Assembly (NCBI GenBank): GCA_016763975.1
Contig: JAESSS010000047.1
Location: 1-55,197, forward strand
From: Candidatus Altimarinota bacterium
GTDB taxonomy: Bacteria; Patescibacteriota; Gracilibacteria; UBA1369; LOWO2-01-FULL-3
Direction of reading: 5' to 3'
Length of the DNA: 55,197 bases
Shown here one piece after another: positions 24,855-32,092 of this stretch; the first letter of the stretch is position 1, and each line of letters starts with the position of its first letter. Made by a program: the position numbers and the translations under genes. The notes beneath the pieces are model-generated. The model saw only the letters and a program-made list of their open reading frames with translations, had not been told where the DNA came from and ran no database searches.

Positions 24855-24995
24855 ATGTCAAATAAACACGCAAGTAAGCAGCATTGTCTCGTAGGCAACA
24901 TTCGTCCTAAGAGCAAGCTCCGAAACCGCAGAAACAAAGCAAATGCTCGTGCTCGTAGAGCTGATGCTGGAATCACTAAGCAGATAACTGCTTAA
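24855..24995 (+). CDS. 46-aa basic protein, possible ribosomal protein
   Basis: ATG 24855 encodes 46 residues beginning MSNKHASKQHCLVGNIRPKS and ending AGITKQITA. It has 13 Lys/Arg, 3 His-free acidic count of one Asp and no Glu. I do not recognise the family. The layout is that of a highly expressed single gene: consensus-like promoter upstream, a short leader, and an intrinsic terminator 23 bp after the stop. It overlaps the 3' end of folC by 20 bp on the other strand. A small ribosomal or RNA-binding protein is the best guess. Confidence 0.7.
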   Translation: MSNKHASKQHCLVGNIRPKSKLRNRRNKANARARRADAGITKQITA

Positions 24996-26037
24996 GTATC
25001 TTTGAAACAAGAAAATGAGACCCGGTCACCACCAAGACTTGGTCTTTTTTTAGTCCTGCCTTTAAATGCAAATAAGCTTCAAATACATCCTCAACCGCCT
25101 CCTCAAACTGCACTCCCCTCACATCATGAGCATTGGCAAATACAACTCTCCCTGCCTTAGACAAGAGCTCTACAATCTGATCCACTTCCTTGTCCCGCAT
25201 CAAAGAAAGAAGAAAAACATAGTCGCCATCACCCAAATATTCCAACAATTTATTCACAGAACTAGGAGTATGTGCCACATCAAAAACGACATTTTCTCGA
25301 CGATCTTGTCGACCGACTAGTCGAAAATTTAGTCCCTCAAATTGCGCTCTGTCTACACGCCCCAAAATCATTTCAAGAGCCCCAAAAGCCAAGTTTTCGT
25401 TCTCGTCAAAGCCAAAATCATGAACAAATTTTGCATGCGGTAACTTTTCCTTAACCAAAGCCACAACCTCAGCACTCTGCTCCCCCACCAAACCCATTTT
25501 TGCATCTTCAAAAATTCCCAATTTGTGATCCAAAATCTCACTCAAACTTTCTCCCAAGATTTCACTGTGTTCCTTCTCTACCCTAGTCAAAATTGAGAGC
25601 TCCGGACTGATAACATTGGTCGCATCATCACGTCCTCCAATACCAACTTCCAAGACCACAAAATCACAATGCACAAAGTGTCGCAAAGCCATCACCACCA
25701 ACATTTCAAAATGAGTCAAATCCCCCTCCTCACTCTCCAAGTCCTGAATCAAAGAAGCAAAATCCCCCTCACTAACCCATTCCCCATCAATAGAGATACA
25801 CTCACGCTCATCCTCAATCCAAGGCGAAGTAAAAAGCCCAGTCTTAAAACCACTCTCAGTCAAATATCGCTGTACAAAAGTAGAAACAGAGCCCTTGCCT
25901 TTCGAACCAGCCACATGCACAAATTTCACCTTAGACAAGTCAATCTCATCCACAAAAGCCTGAACTTTTTCCACAGAAAAATCCGCCTGCTTAAAACCCT
26001 TTAAATCCTCGTAATTGACTGCCCCTGCGAAATCCAT
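24976..26037 (-). CDS. folC: folylpolyglutamate/dihydrofolate synthase family protein
   Basis: A 353-aa Mur-ligase-type enzyme adding glutamate to folates (or making dihydrofolate). It shows the FolC P-loop HVAGSKGKGSVS, the TGLFTSPW motif, FVVLEVGIGGRDDATN, and VVFDVAHTPSSVNKL in the C-terminal domain. It is somewhat shorter than the usual 400-430 aa. The start ATG 26037 is 11 bp from the divergent ftsQ ATG, and the promoters interlock. Protein composition is Val/Asp/Glu-rich, in contrast to the plus-strand neighbour. Confidence 0.9.
   Translation of the reverse strand: MDFAGAVNYEDLKGFKQADFSVEKVQAFVDEIDLSKVKFVHVAGSKGKGSVSTFVQRYLTESGFKTGLFTSPWIEDERECISIDGEWVSEGDFASLIQDLESEEGDLTHFEMLVVMALRHFVHCDFVVLEVGIGGRDDATNVISPELSILTRVEKEHSEILGESLSEILDHKLGIFEDAKMGLVGEQSAEVVALVKEKLPHAKFVHDFGFDENENLAFGALEMILGRVDRAQFEGLNFRLVGRQDRRENVVFDVAHTPSSVNKLLEYLGDGDYVFLLSLMRDKEVDQIVELLSKAGRVVFANAHDVRGVQFEEAVEDVFEAYLHLKAGLKKDQVLVVTGSHFLVSKILKQLSA
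25018..25051 (+). terminator. terminator of the 46-aa gene
   Basis: AGACCCGGTC (25018-25027), 8-base loop, GACTTGGTCT (25036-25045) with one mismatch and one wobble, then TTTTTT (25046-25051). It lies inside the 3' end of the convergent folC gene. Confidence 0.75.
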
Positions 26038-26051
26038 ATACTGAAATTATG
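26037..26051. promoter_or_regulatory. 15-bp bidirectional leaderless promoter of folC and ftsQ
   Basis: Plus: TATACT (26037-26042), 6 bases, ATG 26049 (ftsQ). Complement: CATAAT (26046-26051), 8 bases, ATG 26037 (folC). Each -10 box overlaps the other gene's start codon. Confidence 0.55.
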
Positions 26052-26912
26052 TTTAAAAGAAAGAAAGTAAGGAAATTCAATTTTGTCTACGGCAAGAGTA
26101 GCCCAAAAGTAAAAAAAATCCACAGGAAAAATCGAAAAAGTGGCTCCAGGATAAGGAGAATCACTTCCAGTATAGGAAGACTCGTTCGACTTACAATCTT
26201 TTTGCTTATCCTAATTTCAATTATATACGCAATATTCTTCTCCAAATATTTCCTCAGCAAAAACATTAAAGTAATCGCCAATGAAGCCGGCGACCCCCTA
26301 ATCCAGGCTCAAATACCAGAAAAAATCAATTCCGCACTTAATCAAAACCTCCCTCTCCTAAACACCAACAATTTAGAAGAAAAAATAAACTCTGCATTCC
26401 CAAGCATCAACAATGTTCAAGTCAGCAAAGACTACCCCAACACCATCGTCGTAAAATACGAAGAATTCCCATTAATAAGCAACTTAGCGCTAAAAACACC
26501 AAACATTAACAAAAGCTACATCCTCAATAGCATGGGATTCGCCGTGAAAGAAGACCTCAAAAAAAACACCCTCCCTCTAATCACAATGTACCAAGACAAC
26601 CCCATAAACAAAGATGAAGCGGTCATTGATGCCCACAAACTAAAATACATTCTTGATGCAGTATTACATTTCGAAGACAAATTCTCCCTCAATATCACAG
26701 AAATAACTTATAAAAAAACCGCTCGCGAATTACACCTAAGAACAGAAAAAGATTTCGTGATTTGGATCGACACTCAACAATCCTACGATGCACAATTCAA
26801 AAAACTGAAAAAAGCACTCATAAAACTAGATATCTACAGCGAAGCATTGGAATACATCGACTTGAGAATTGCAGGAGGCAGTGGAGATAAGATAATATAC
26901 AAAAGAAAATAA
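26049..26912 (+). CDS. ftsQ: FtsQ-like cell-division protein (POTRA)
   Basis: A 287-aa bitopic protein: a very basic cytoplasmic N-terminus of about 45 residues, one transmembrane helix (about 47-67), then an external region. A POTRA-like domain follows the helix (SKNIKVIANEAGDP, FPSINNVQVSKDYPNTIVVKYEEFP), then a FtsQ/DivIB-type domain with SYILNSMGFAV and DLRIAGG-type end (YIDLRIAGGSGDK). It recruits or regulates the divisome. The next gene is Sbp, as in many ftsQ-ftsA clusters, but ftsA and ftsZ are not here. Confidence 0.85.
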   Translation: MFKRKKVRKFNFVYGKSSPKVKKIHRKNRKSGSRIRRITSSIGRLVRLTIFLLILISIIYAIFFSKYFLSKNIKVIANEAGDPLIQAQIPEKINSALNQNLPLLNTNNLEEKINSAFPSINNVQVSKDYPNTIVVKYEEFPLISNLALKTPNINKSYILNSMGFAVKEDLKKNTLPLITMYQDNPINKDEAVIDAHKLKYILDAVLHFEDKFSLNITEITYKKTARELHLRTEKDFVIWIDTQQSYDAQFKKLKKALIKLDIYSEALEYIDLRIAGGSGDKIIYKRK

Positions 26913-26922
26913 CCACACGCAC

Positions 26923-27273
26923 ATGCCTTGGGCAATAATCGGAATCCTAGTAGGAATCATCATCGGTTTCGGCATCGACACAACCATCCCCATCGAATAC
27001 ATCAAATATTCAGCAGTAAGCATTATTGGCATACTCGACGCACTTTTTGGTGCCGCAAAAGCCCAAGCTACAAAAGAGGAATACAACACTACAATCTTTT
27101 TGACCGGCCTCGTATTTAATGTACTTTTGGCCCTAGGAATCACTTACATCGGAGAAAAACTAGGCCTCGACCTCTACCTCGCAGTAACCGTCGTATTCAC
27201 ATTTCGAATATTCTCCAATTTTGGGCAACTACGACGTGCTTTTCTCGAAAAACACCTGAAAACAAAGATCTAA
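26923..27273 (+). CDS. small basic protein family (DUF1290, Sbp)
   Basis: A 116-aa membrane protein with three to four helices matching DUF1290. It shows LVGIIIGFGIDTTIPIEY, YSAVSIIGILDALFG, FLTGLVFNVLLALGI, YIGEKLGLDLYLAAV-type sequence (here GEKLGLDLYLAVTVV) and FRIFSNFGQLRR. The family is typically found next to ftsQ and division genes in Gram-positive bacteria, and here follows ftsQ by 10 bp. Its exact role is unknown. Confidence 0.88.
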   Translation: MPWAIIGILVGIIIGFGIDTTIPIEYIKYSAVSIIGILDALFGAAKAQATKEEYNTTIFLTGLVFNVLLALGITYIGEKLGLDLYLAVTVVFTFRIFSNFGQLRRAFLEKHLKTKI

Positions 27274-27292
27274 ACAGGTCAAGTCCCCACAG

Positions 27293-27321
27293 TTGAGAAA
27301 AACGTCATTTTTTGCTATAAT
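27293..27321 (+). promoter_or_regulatory. strong promoter of the 187-aa conserved protein
   Basis: TTGAGA (27293-27298), 17-bp spacer ending in TGC, TATAAT (27316-27321). The leader to ATG 27353 is A-rich and has no Shine-Dalgarno. Confidence 0.75.
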
Positions 27322-27352
27322 TAAGGTCGAAAAAAAATAAAAACAAACAAAC

Positions 27353-27916
27353 ATGTCACAAGCTTCCAAACTAGCATTGATAAAGGAAATGGTTGAATCT
27401 GCTGAATCTAATTTACGATCAGCTAAACAATTAATCAACGAACTAAGTGGTGCACCCGGCAAATCAGTTTATACCCAACTTGCCAAAGATCTACCAACAA
27501 TTTCAGAAGAAAATGAAAATGACCAAATCGTAGAAGGTGTCTTCAACGGACAAACAATGACTGACCAAAACGACAAGGAATATCCAGTCCCAGCCAACTA
27601 CGCCAGTAAATCAAAATTAGTACCCGGCGACATACTAAAACTAACTATCAAAGAGGACGGAACATTCCGCTACAAACAAATAAGTCCCGTCGAACGCAAA
27701 CGAATCATCGGAACTCTTACCTACGAAGACGGAAAATACAAAGTAATAGCACAAAGCAAAGCCTACAACGTCATTCTAGCCTCTGTAACATACTTTAAAG
27801 CAGAGATCGGCGACCACATTACACTTGTGATCCCCGAAATAGAAGACAGCGAATGGGGGGCGATAGAAAACGTCATTCCAAAAGGTTCAGCTGAACTTGA
27901 AGATTTAGACATTTAA
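27353..27916 (+). CDS. conserved candidate-phyla protein, unknown
   Basis: A 187-aa soluble protein. Residues 1-35 form a helical N-terminus (ALIKEMVESAESNLRSAKQL). Residues about 58-187 are beta-rich: IVEGVFNGQTM, YPVPANYASKSKLVPGD, FRYKQISPVERKRIIGTL, and WGAIENVIP. I recall close relatives in many candidate-phyla genomes without assigned function; the PANYASKSKLV and PVERKRIIG segments are the recognisable parts. A strong promoter suggests high expression. Followed after 2 bp by a small membrane protein, then pilT. Confidence 0.8.
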   Translation: MSQASKLALIKEMVESAESNLRSAKQLINELSGAPGKSVYTQLAKDLPTISEENENDQIVEGVFNGQTMTDQNDKEYPVPANYASKSKLVPGDILKLTIKEDGTFRYKQISPVERKRIIGTLTYEDGKYKVIAQSKAYNVILASVTYFKAEIGDHITLVIPEIEDSEWGAIENVIPKGSAELEDLDI

Positions 27917-27918
27917 GC

Positions 27919-28215
27919 ATGAGCGAAGTACAATTTCATTTTGACCAAGGTGAAAAGAGCGATAGAGGCAAAACAATCATCGTTGCTCTTCTCGCACTAG
28001 TTGTAATTGGCCTATCAAGCTTCCTTTTCTTTCAAAATAAGACCGAAAAACCAAGCCCACAAACCCAAACAACTCCAATACAAACAGAAGTAATCAAAGA
28101 AAACTCCACTAAAGAACTAAACAATCTCATAGAAACACTCGATCAAACCTACTCCGAACCACAAGAAATATACGAAAAAGCTTTGCTTGAGGAAGTTCCC
28201 ACTCGCACACGCTAA
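27919..28215 (+). CDS. small bitopic membrane protein
   Basis: A 98-aa protein with a cytoplasmic N-terminus, one helix (about residues 22-40) and an external Thr/Gln/Glu-rich tail ending in EVPTRTR. Unknown family. It is 2 bp after the 187-aa conserved protein and 90 bp before pilT, from which it is separated by a promoter. Confidence 0.6.
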   Translation: MSEVQFHFDQGEKSDRGKTIIVALLALVVIGLSSFLFFQNKTEKPSPQTQTTPIQTEVIKENSTKELNNLIETLDQTYSEPQEIYEKALLEEVPTRTR

Positions 28216-28242
28216 ATAGCCTCAAGAAACAGTCTACACCGC

Positions 28243-28271
28243 TTGTTTAAGCGACCTTTTTCTGCTATAAT
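28243..28271 (+). promoter_or_regulatory. promoter of the pilT-pilin operon
   Basis: TTGTTT (28243-28248), 17-bp spacer ending in TGC, TATAAT (28266-28271). Leader to ATG 28306 is A-rich, without a clear Shine-Dalgarno near the start. Confidence 0.7.
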
Positions 28272-28305
28272 ATAGAGAAAGGTAGATACAAAAAACAAAA
28301 CAAAA

Positions 28306-29352
28306 ATGGCCTTCAAATTAGACAAAATATTTCGAACAGCCGCTCAATACAAAGCATCAGATATTTTTATCTCAACAGGTGCTAAACCGATTTTGCGTAT
28401 CAACGGAGAACTAGTGCCAATCAAGGAACACCCTATTCTCACAAAAAAAATCGCTGAAGAATATCTATTAGAAATCCTCAGTGACGAACAAAAAAAACGC
28501 TTTGAACAAACTTTGGACATCGACTTCTCGCTCGAAATTGAAACAATTTCTCGCTTCAGAGTAAACATGTTTGCGCAGAGAAAAGGTATTTCTGGGGTTT
28601 TCAGACTGATTTCCGAAAACGTTCTAACAATGGACGAACTTCATCTACCTCAACAGATGAAAAAAACCACAACAATGAAAAACGGACTTGTGATTGTCAC
28701 AGGCCCAACTGGCTCGGGTAAAACAACTACCCTCGCCGCAATGATCAACGAAATCAACAAAACCCAAGCAAAACACATTCTCACTGTAGAAGATCCGATT
28801 GAATACATTCACAAAAATCAAATGTCCCTAGTACAACAAAGAGAAGTGGGAAATCACACTCATTCATTCCAAAAAGCTCTAAGAGCAGCTCTCCGCGAAA
28901 ATCCAGATGTCATTTTGATAGGAGAAATGCGTGACCTAGAAACCATGCAATTAGCGATTACCGCTGCGGAAACAGGACATTTAGTATTTGCCACACTACA
29001 TACAAGTGGCTGTGCAAATTCCATCAATCGTATTATCGATTCGTTTCCAATGGACCAACAAAACCAAATTCGTACTCAGCTTGCCGAATCGCTACAAGCA
29101 GTAATTTGGCAAAATCTATTAAAAACAAAAGATGGCAAAGGCCGTGTCGGTGCTTACGAAATGATGTTTGTAAACAACGCCATTTCCAACATGATCCGCA
29201 AAGGCTCAACCCATCAAATCAATTCTGTAATCGAAACTTCTACTAAAGAAGGCATGCAAACAATGAAAAAAGCAGTCACAGAACTGTATCAAGGCGGAAT
29301 AATTTCAGAAGAAGAAGCCCTCCGCCACATTCCTAAAGAATTTGAAGGATAA
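28306..29352 (+). CDS. pilT: PilT-type retraction ATPase
   Basis: A 348-aa hexameric ATPase that disassembles type IV pili. N-terminal PAS-like domain (ASDIFISTGAKPILRINGEL), then Walker A GPTGSGKTTT, Asp box VEDPIEYIH, Walker B DVILIGEMRD, His box FATLHTSGC, and the C-terminal IIDSFPMDQQNQIRTQLAESL. It is shorter at the C-terminus than E. coli-type PilT only slightly. It opens an operon of five pilin-like proteins with gaps of 3 bp or less, unlike the usual pilT context. Confidence 0.95.
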   Translation: MAFKLDKIFRTAAQYKASDIFISTGAKPILRINGELVPIKEHPILTKKIAEEYLLEILSDEQKKRFEQTLDIDFSLEIETISRFRVNMFAQRKGISGVFRLISENVLTMDELHLPQQMKKTTTMKNGLVIVTGPTGSGKTTTLAAMINEINKTQAKHILTVEDPIEYIHKNQMSLVQQREVGNHTHSFQKALRAALRENPDVILIGEMRDLETMQLAITAAETGHLVFATLHTSGCANSINRIIDSFPMDQQNQIRTQLAESLQAVIWQNLLKTKDGKGRVGAYEMMFVNNAISNMIRKGSTHQINSVIETSTKEGMQTMKKAVTELYQGGIISEEEALRHIPKEFEG

Positions 29353-29354
29353 AC

Positions 29355-29870
29355 ATGAAAAAACTATTAATAAAATTAGTACTCACCACACTTCTGGCAA
29401 TCAGCTTTGGCGGAACAGCCTCAGCCGTCAGTTGTAAAGCGAACTCAGACTGCAGCTCTCTTGGCAGTAACTATTTCTGTTCTAGCGGCAATTGCATCCA
29501 AGACATCGGAGACAGCACCTTTAACGTAAAAAACATCCTCAGCATTCCCGATACCAAAGAATTAGAAATAGAACATGACGACGGTTCAACTACAACTTAT
29601 GCCACTGAAAACCAAGGTTTAGCTTACTTTCAAGGACCACACTCCCCAATCGTAAACTTCATCCTCGCAGTGCTAAATTTCATGACCAGAGTAATCGGCT
29701 CATTAGCAATTCTTTTACTAATCATATCCGGTTTCCGTTTCATGTTATCTCAAGGAAATTCTACTGAAATTGACGAGGCAAAAGAAATGGTGAAATATGT
29801 CATTTTTGGCTTACTAGCAACATTCTTCTCATACCTAATGGTAATATTCGTAGAAAGTATCTTTACTTAA
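29355..29870 (+). CDS. VirB2/TrbC-like pilin 1
   Basis: A 171-aa protein: signal peptide (MKKLLIKLVLTTLLAISFG), a four-Cys knot-like motif (CKANSDCSSLGSNYFCSSGNC), then two C-terminal helices around a short loop. The loop and second helix carry the shared motif [SA]-x-[GA]-[ND]-x6-A-K-x8-G-[LI] (here SQGNSTEIDEAKEMVKYVIF then GL). The fold matches type IV secretion pilins as found in candidate phyla. Two bases after pilT. Confidence 0.8.
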   Translation: MKKLLIKLVLTTLLAISFGGTASAVSCKANSDCSSLGSNYFCSSGNCIQDIGDSTFNVKNILSIPDTKELEIEHDDGSTTTYATENQGLAYFQGPHSPIVNFILAVLNFMTRVIGSLAILLLIISGFRFMLSQGNSTEIDEAKEMVKYVIFGLLATFFSYLMVIFVESIFT

Positions 29871-29873
29871 ATT

Positions 29874-30638
29874 ATGAAAAAACTAATCGCAAAATTCCTG
29901 CTTTTCTCCCTGATTTCCGCACTAATATCTGTGGCAAATCCTGCTGTCTATGCTGATGAACACGAGACTACAGGGACTCCTGCCGAAACTAGCGAAGACG
30001 TCGAGGGACCTTCAGTCGAAGCAGCCGGTGACACATACCAAAACAACGTAGCACTGGGTGCAAAAGCATCAGAGATGGCAAAAGTTTTTGATAAACTGAC
30101 AGACTGTATTTCTATAAAAGACACAGAGCAATACATAGTTGTACAAAGCACCACTGTTTTCCAAGAAGAAGCATCCGGAGCAGGTACAGATTTTGAAGTA
30201 AGAACTTGTTTCCAAAATCTTTTAAGTTATTGGGAACTCAACGACAAAGGCCAAATTGCCAAAGAAACAAGAATTCCAAAATTAACAAAAAACCGTTGTG
30301 GCGACAAAGAAGCCTACAAATTCACCAGTGACAAAGCCCTCGAAAAATACAAAGTAGGTTACAGTTGTAACGAAATCCAAATTATTCTATCCAAAGGAGG
30401 CACAACCCTCATCGAAGGTTATATCGGAATGATCTATCGTTGGGGCGCAAGAATGGCCGGAATCATTGCAGTACTGGTAATCGTGATCAGTGGCATCCAA
30501 CTTTCAGTATCTGCCGGTGACGATCAAGCAGTAACATCAGCAAAAGAACGTATTATTCGATCACTTGCCGGACTAGCAGTACTATTTTTGGCAGGACTAA
30601 TCCTCAATACAATTAATCCAAATTTCTACGTATTTTAA
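29874..30638 (+). CDS. VirB2/TrbC-like pilin 2
   Basis: A 254-aa protein: signal peptide, an Asp/Glu/Thr-rich segment, a middle domain with four cysteines (residues about 70-180), then two helices. The shared motif appears as SAGDDQAVTSAKERIIRSLA then GL, in the loop and second helix. It is the longest of the five, with an extra external domain. Gap to pilin 1 is 3 bp. Could be a minor or tip pilin; inference. Confidence 0.78.
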   Translation: MKKLIAKFLLFSLISALISVANPAVYADEHETTGTPAETSEDVEGPSVEAAGDTYQNNVALGAKASEMAKVFDKLTDCISIKDTEQYIVVQSTTVFQEEASGAGTDFEVRTCFQNLLSYWELNDKGQIAKETRIPKLTKNRCGDKEAYKFTSDKALEKYKVGYSCNEIQIILSKGGTTLIEGYIGMIYRWGARMAGIIAVLVIVISGIQLSVSAGDDQAVTSAKERIIRSLAGLAVLFLAGLILNTINPNFYVF

Positions 30639-30639
30639 T

Positions 30640-31287
30640 ATGAAAAAACTAATTCTCTACATCTTTTTGACTCTTTCTCTCACACTTTCTGCTGCACCAG
30701 CATTAGCTACAGCAAGCCCAGAAATAGAGATGATCGCTGCCATACCCAAACCGGATTTCATTCCGGGCCCAGACCTCTCGGAAGGCAGTAGAAAAGCATT
30801 AACTGAATCAGTTTTACCAAAATTTGCAGTTGGAACTGTCGGACTAGTGGCAGCAATTTCACTCTTATTCCTCATAATTTCCGGTGTACGTTTTGTCACT
30901 TCATACGGAAACGATGAAGCTGTCGAATCAGCAAAAAAACAGGCAATCTACGCAATAGTTGGACTTTTAGTCGCCATGCTCTCCTACACAATCGTTGCAA
31001 TTGTCGGTAACTTCCAATTTAGTGAAGAAGAAAGACCAGAATTCGAACCAATTTTGCAAAAAGAAGAAATCATCATAAAAGAAAATACTCCAACCCCAAA
31101 AGAAAGTAGCAACACAAATATAGAAAATTTAGGAAAACTAATCAATGCAACAAAAGACACACAACTAGATGATCCAGCATGGAATAAATTAAAAGAAGCA
31201 TTCAGCAAATTAAGCCCAGCTGAAATAGAAAAACTGAAAGAAAAATATCCAGACATAGAATTAACACCAGCAATACCACTAAAATGA
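30640..31287 (+). CDS. VirB2/TrbC-like pilin 3, with C-terminal tail
   Basis: A 215-aa protein: signal peptide (ends near ALATA), short region, two helices with SYGNDEAVESAKKQAIYAIV then GL, and then an added C-terminal tail of about 90 residues rich in Pro, Lys and Glu (EEIIIKENTPTPKESSN onward). The tail is predicted soluble and absent from the others. Gap to pilin 2 is 1 bp; it overlaps pilin 4 by 4 bp. Confidence 0.78.
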   Translation: MKKLILYIFLTLSLTLSAAPALATASPEIEMIAAIPKPDFIPGPDLSEGSRKALTESVLPKFAVGTVGLVAAISLLFLIISGVRFVTSYGNDEAVESAKKQAIYAIVGLLVAMLSYTIVAIVGNFQFSEEERPEFEPILQKEEIIIKENTPTPKESSNTNIENLGKLINATKDTQLDDPAWNKLKEAFSKLSPAEIEKLKEKYPDIELTPAIPLK

Positions 31288-31688
31288 AAAAACTACTCAC
31301 AAAATTAGCACTCGCAATCACAATGTTCAGTACATTAAGTCTCAGCGCACTCGCTGTAACTGCTGACGAATTAGTGCCACGAATCACTGAAACTGATCCC
31401 GAAATTGCTGAAGAATATGATGAAGTAAATGCCATCGCCAACCTCCCCGCAGTAACAATCGAAAGAGGTATCGGAGACGCTATCAAAGCAATTCTAGGCT
31501 GGTCAATGGCCTTCACAATCGTCGCAATAGTGGTCGCAGCAATGTATTATCTGATCTCACAAGGCAACGACGACGACATCTCAAAAGCCAAAACCATTAT
31601 TCTCTACCTCATAATCGGAATCGCAATAATGGCAGCAGCATACGGAATAATTACCGGAATAACTCAATTTGATTTCTTCGCCACATAA
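31284..31688 (+). CDS. VirB2/TrbC-like pilin 4
   Basis: A 134-aa minimal pilin-like protein: signal peptide (about residues 1-25, ending LAVTA), short acidic region (VPRITETDPEIAEEYDE), and two helices with the shared motif SQGNDDDISKAKTIILYLII then GI. Starts in an ATGA overlap with pilin 3. Size and layout are the closest of the five to canonical VirB2/TrbC pilins. Confidence 0.8.
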   Translation: MKKLLTKLALAITMFSTLSLSALAVTADELVPRITETDPEIAEEYDEVNAIANLPAVTIERGIGDAIKAILGWSMAFTIVAIVVAAMYYLISQGNDDDISKAKTIILYLIIGIAIMAAAYGIITGITQFDFFAT

Positions 31689-31690
31689 AA

Positions 31691-32092
31691 ATGAAAAGAT
31701 TTCTCAAAACAATTCTACTAACAATAACAGCTCTAGTTCTTTTGCAACTAGTAGCTCATGCATACACGGTAGACCCATCATTCCGTCCCGAAAATTCCCC
31801 ATTCGCAATTGAAGAAGACATCAAAAATGTCGATGCAACTGCAGGAGGAGGCGCAATCTTGATTCTACAAGTAATTTCCGGTGCACTACTCAACTTTGCA
31901 GCGCCTTTGGCTGTTGTAATGATCACCTTTTCAGGATTGACCTTTGCACGCGCAGGAGCCGACACTGAAGCCATCGATTCAGCAAAAAAACACCTCATTT
32001 GGACTCTTGTCGGATTAGCAGTAATAATCCTCTCCTGGTCTATAGTAAGAGCAATTCTTCAAATTATCATTGGAGCTGCCGAAGCAAACTAA
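31691..32092 (+). CDS. VirB2/TrbC-like pilin 5
   Basis: A 133-aa minimal pilin-like protein: signal peptide (MKRFLKTILLTITALVLLQL), then two helices. The motif reads ARAGADTEAIDSAKKHLIWT with LVGL after it; the first conserved Gly is Ala here. Its stop overlaps the convergent metG by 4 bp, ending the operon. No terminator is visible in that overlap. Confidence 0.78.
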   Translation: MKRFLKTILLTITALVLLQLVAHAYTVDPSFRPENSPFAIEEDIKNVDATAGGGAILILQVISGALLNFAAPLAVVMITFSGLTFARAGADTEAIDSAKKHLIWTLVGLAVIILSWSIVRAILQIIIGAAEAN

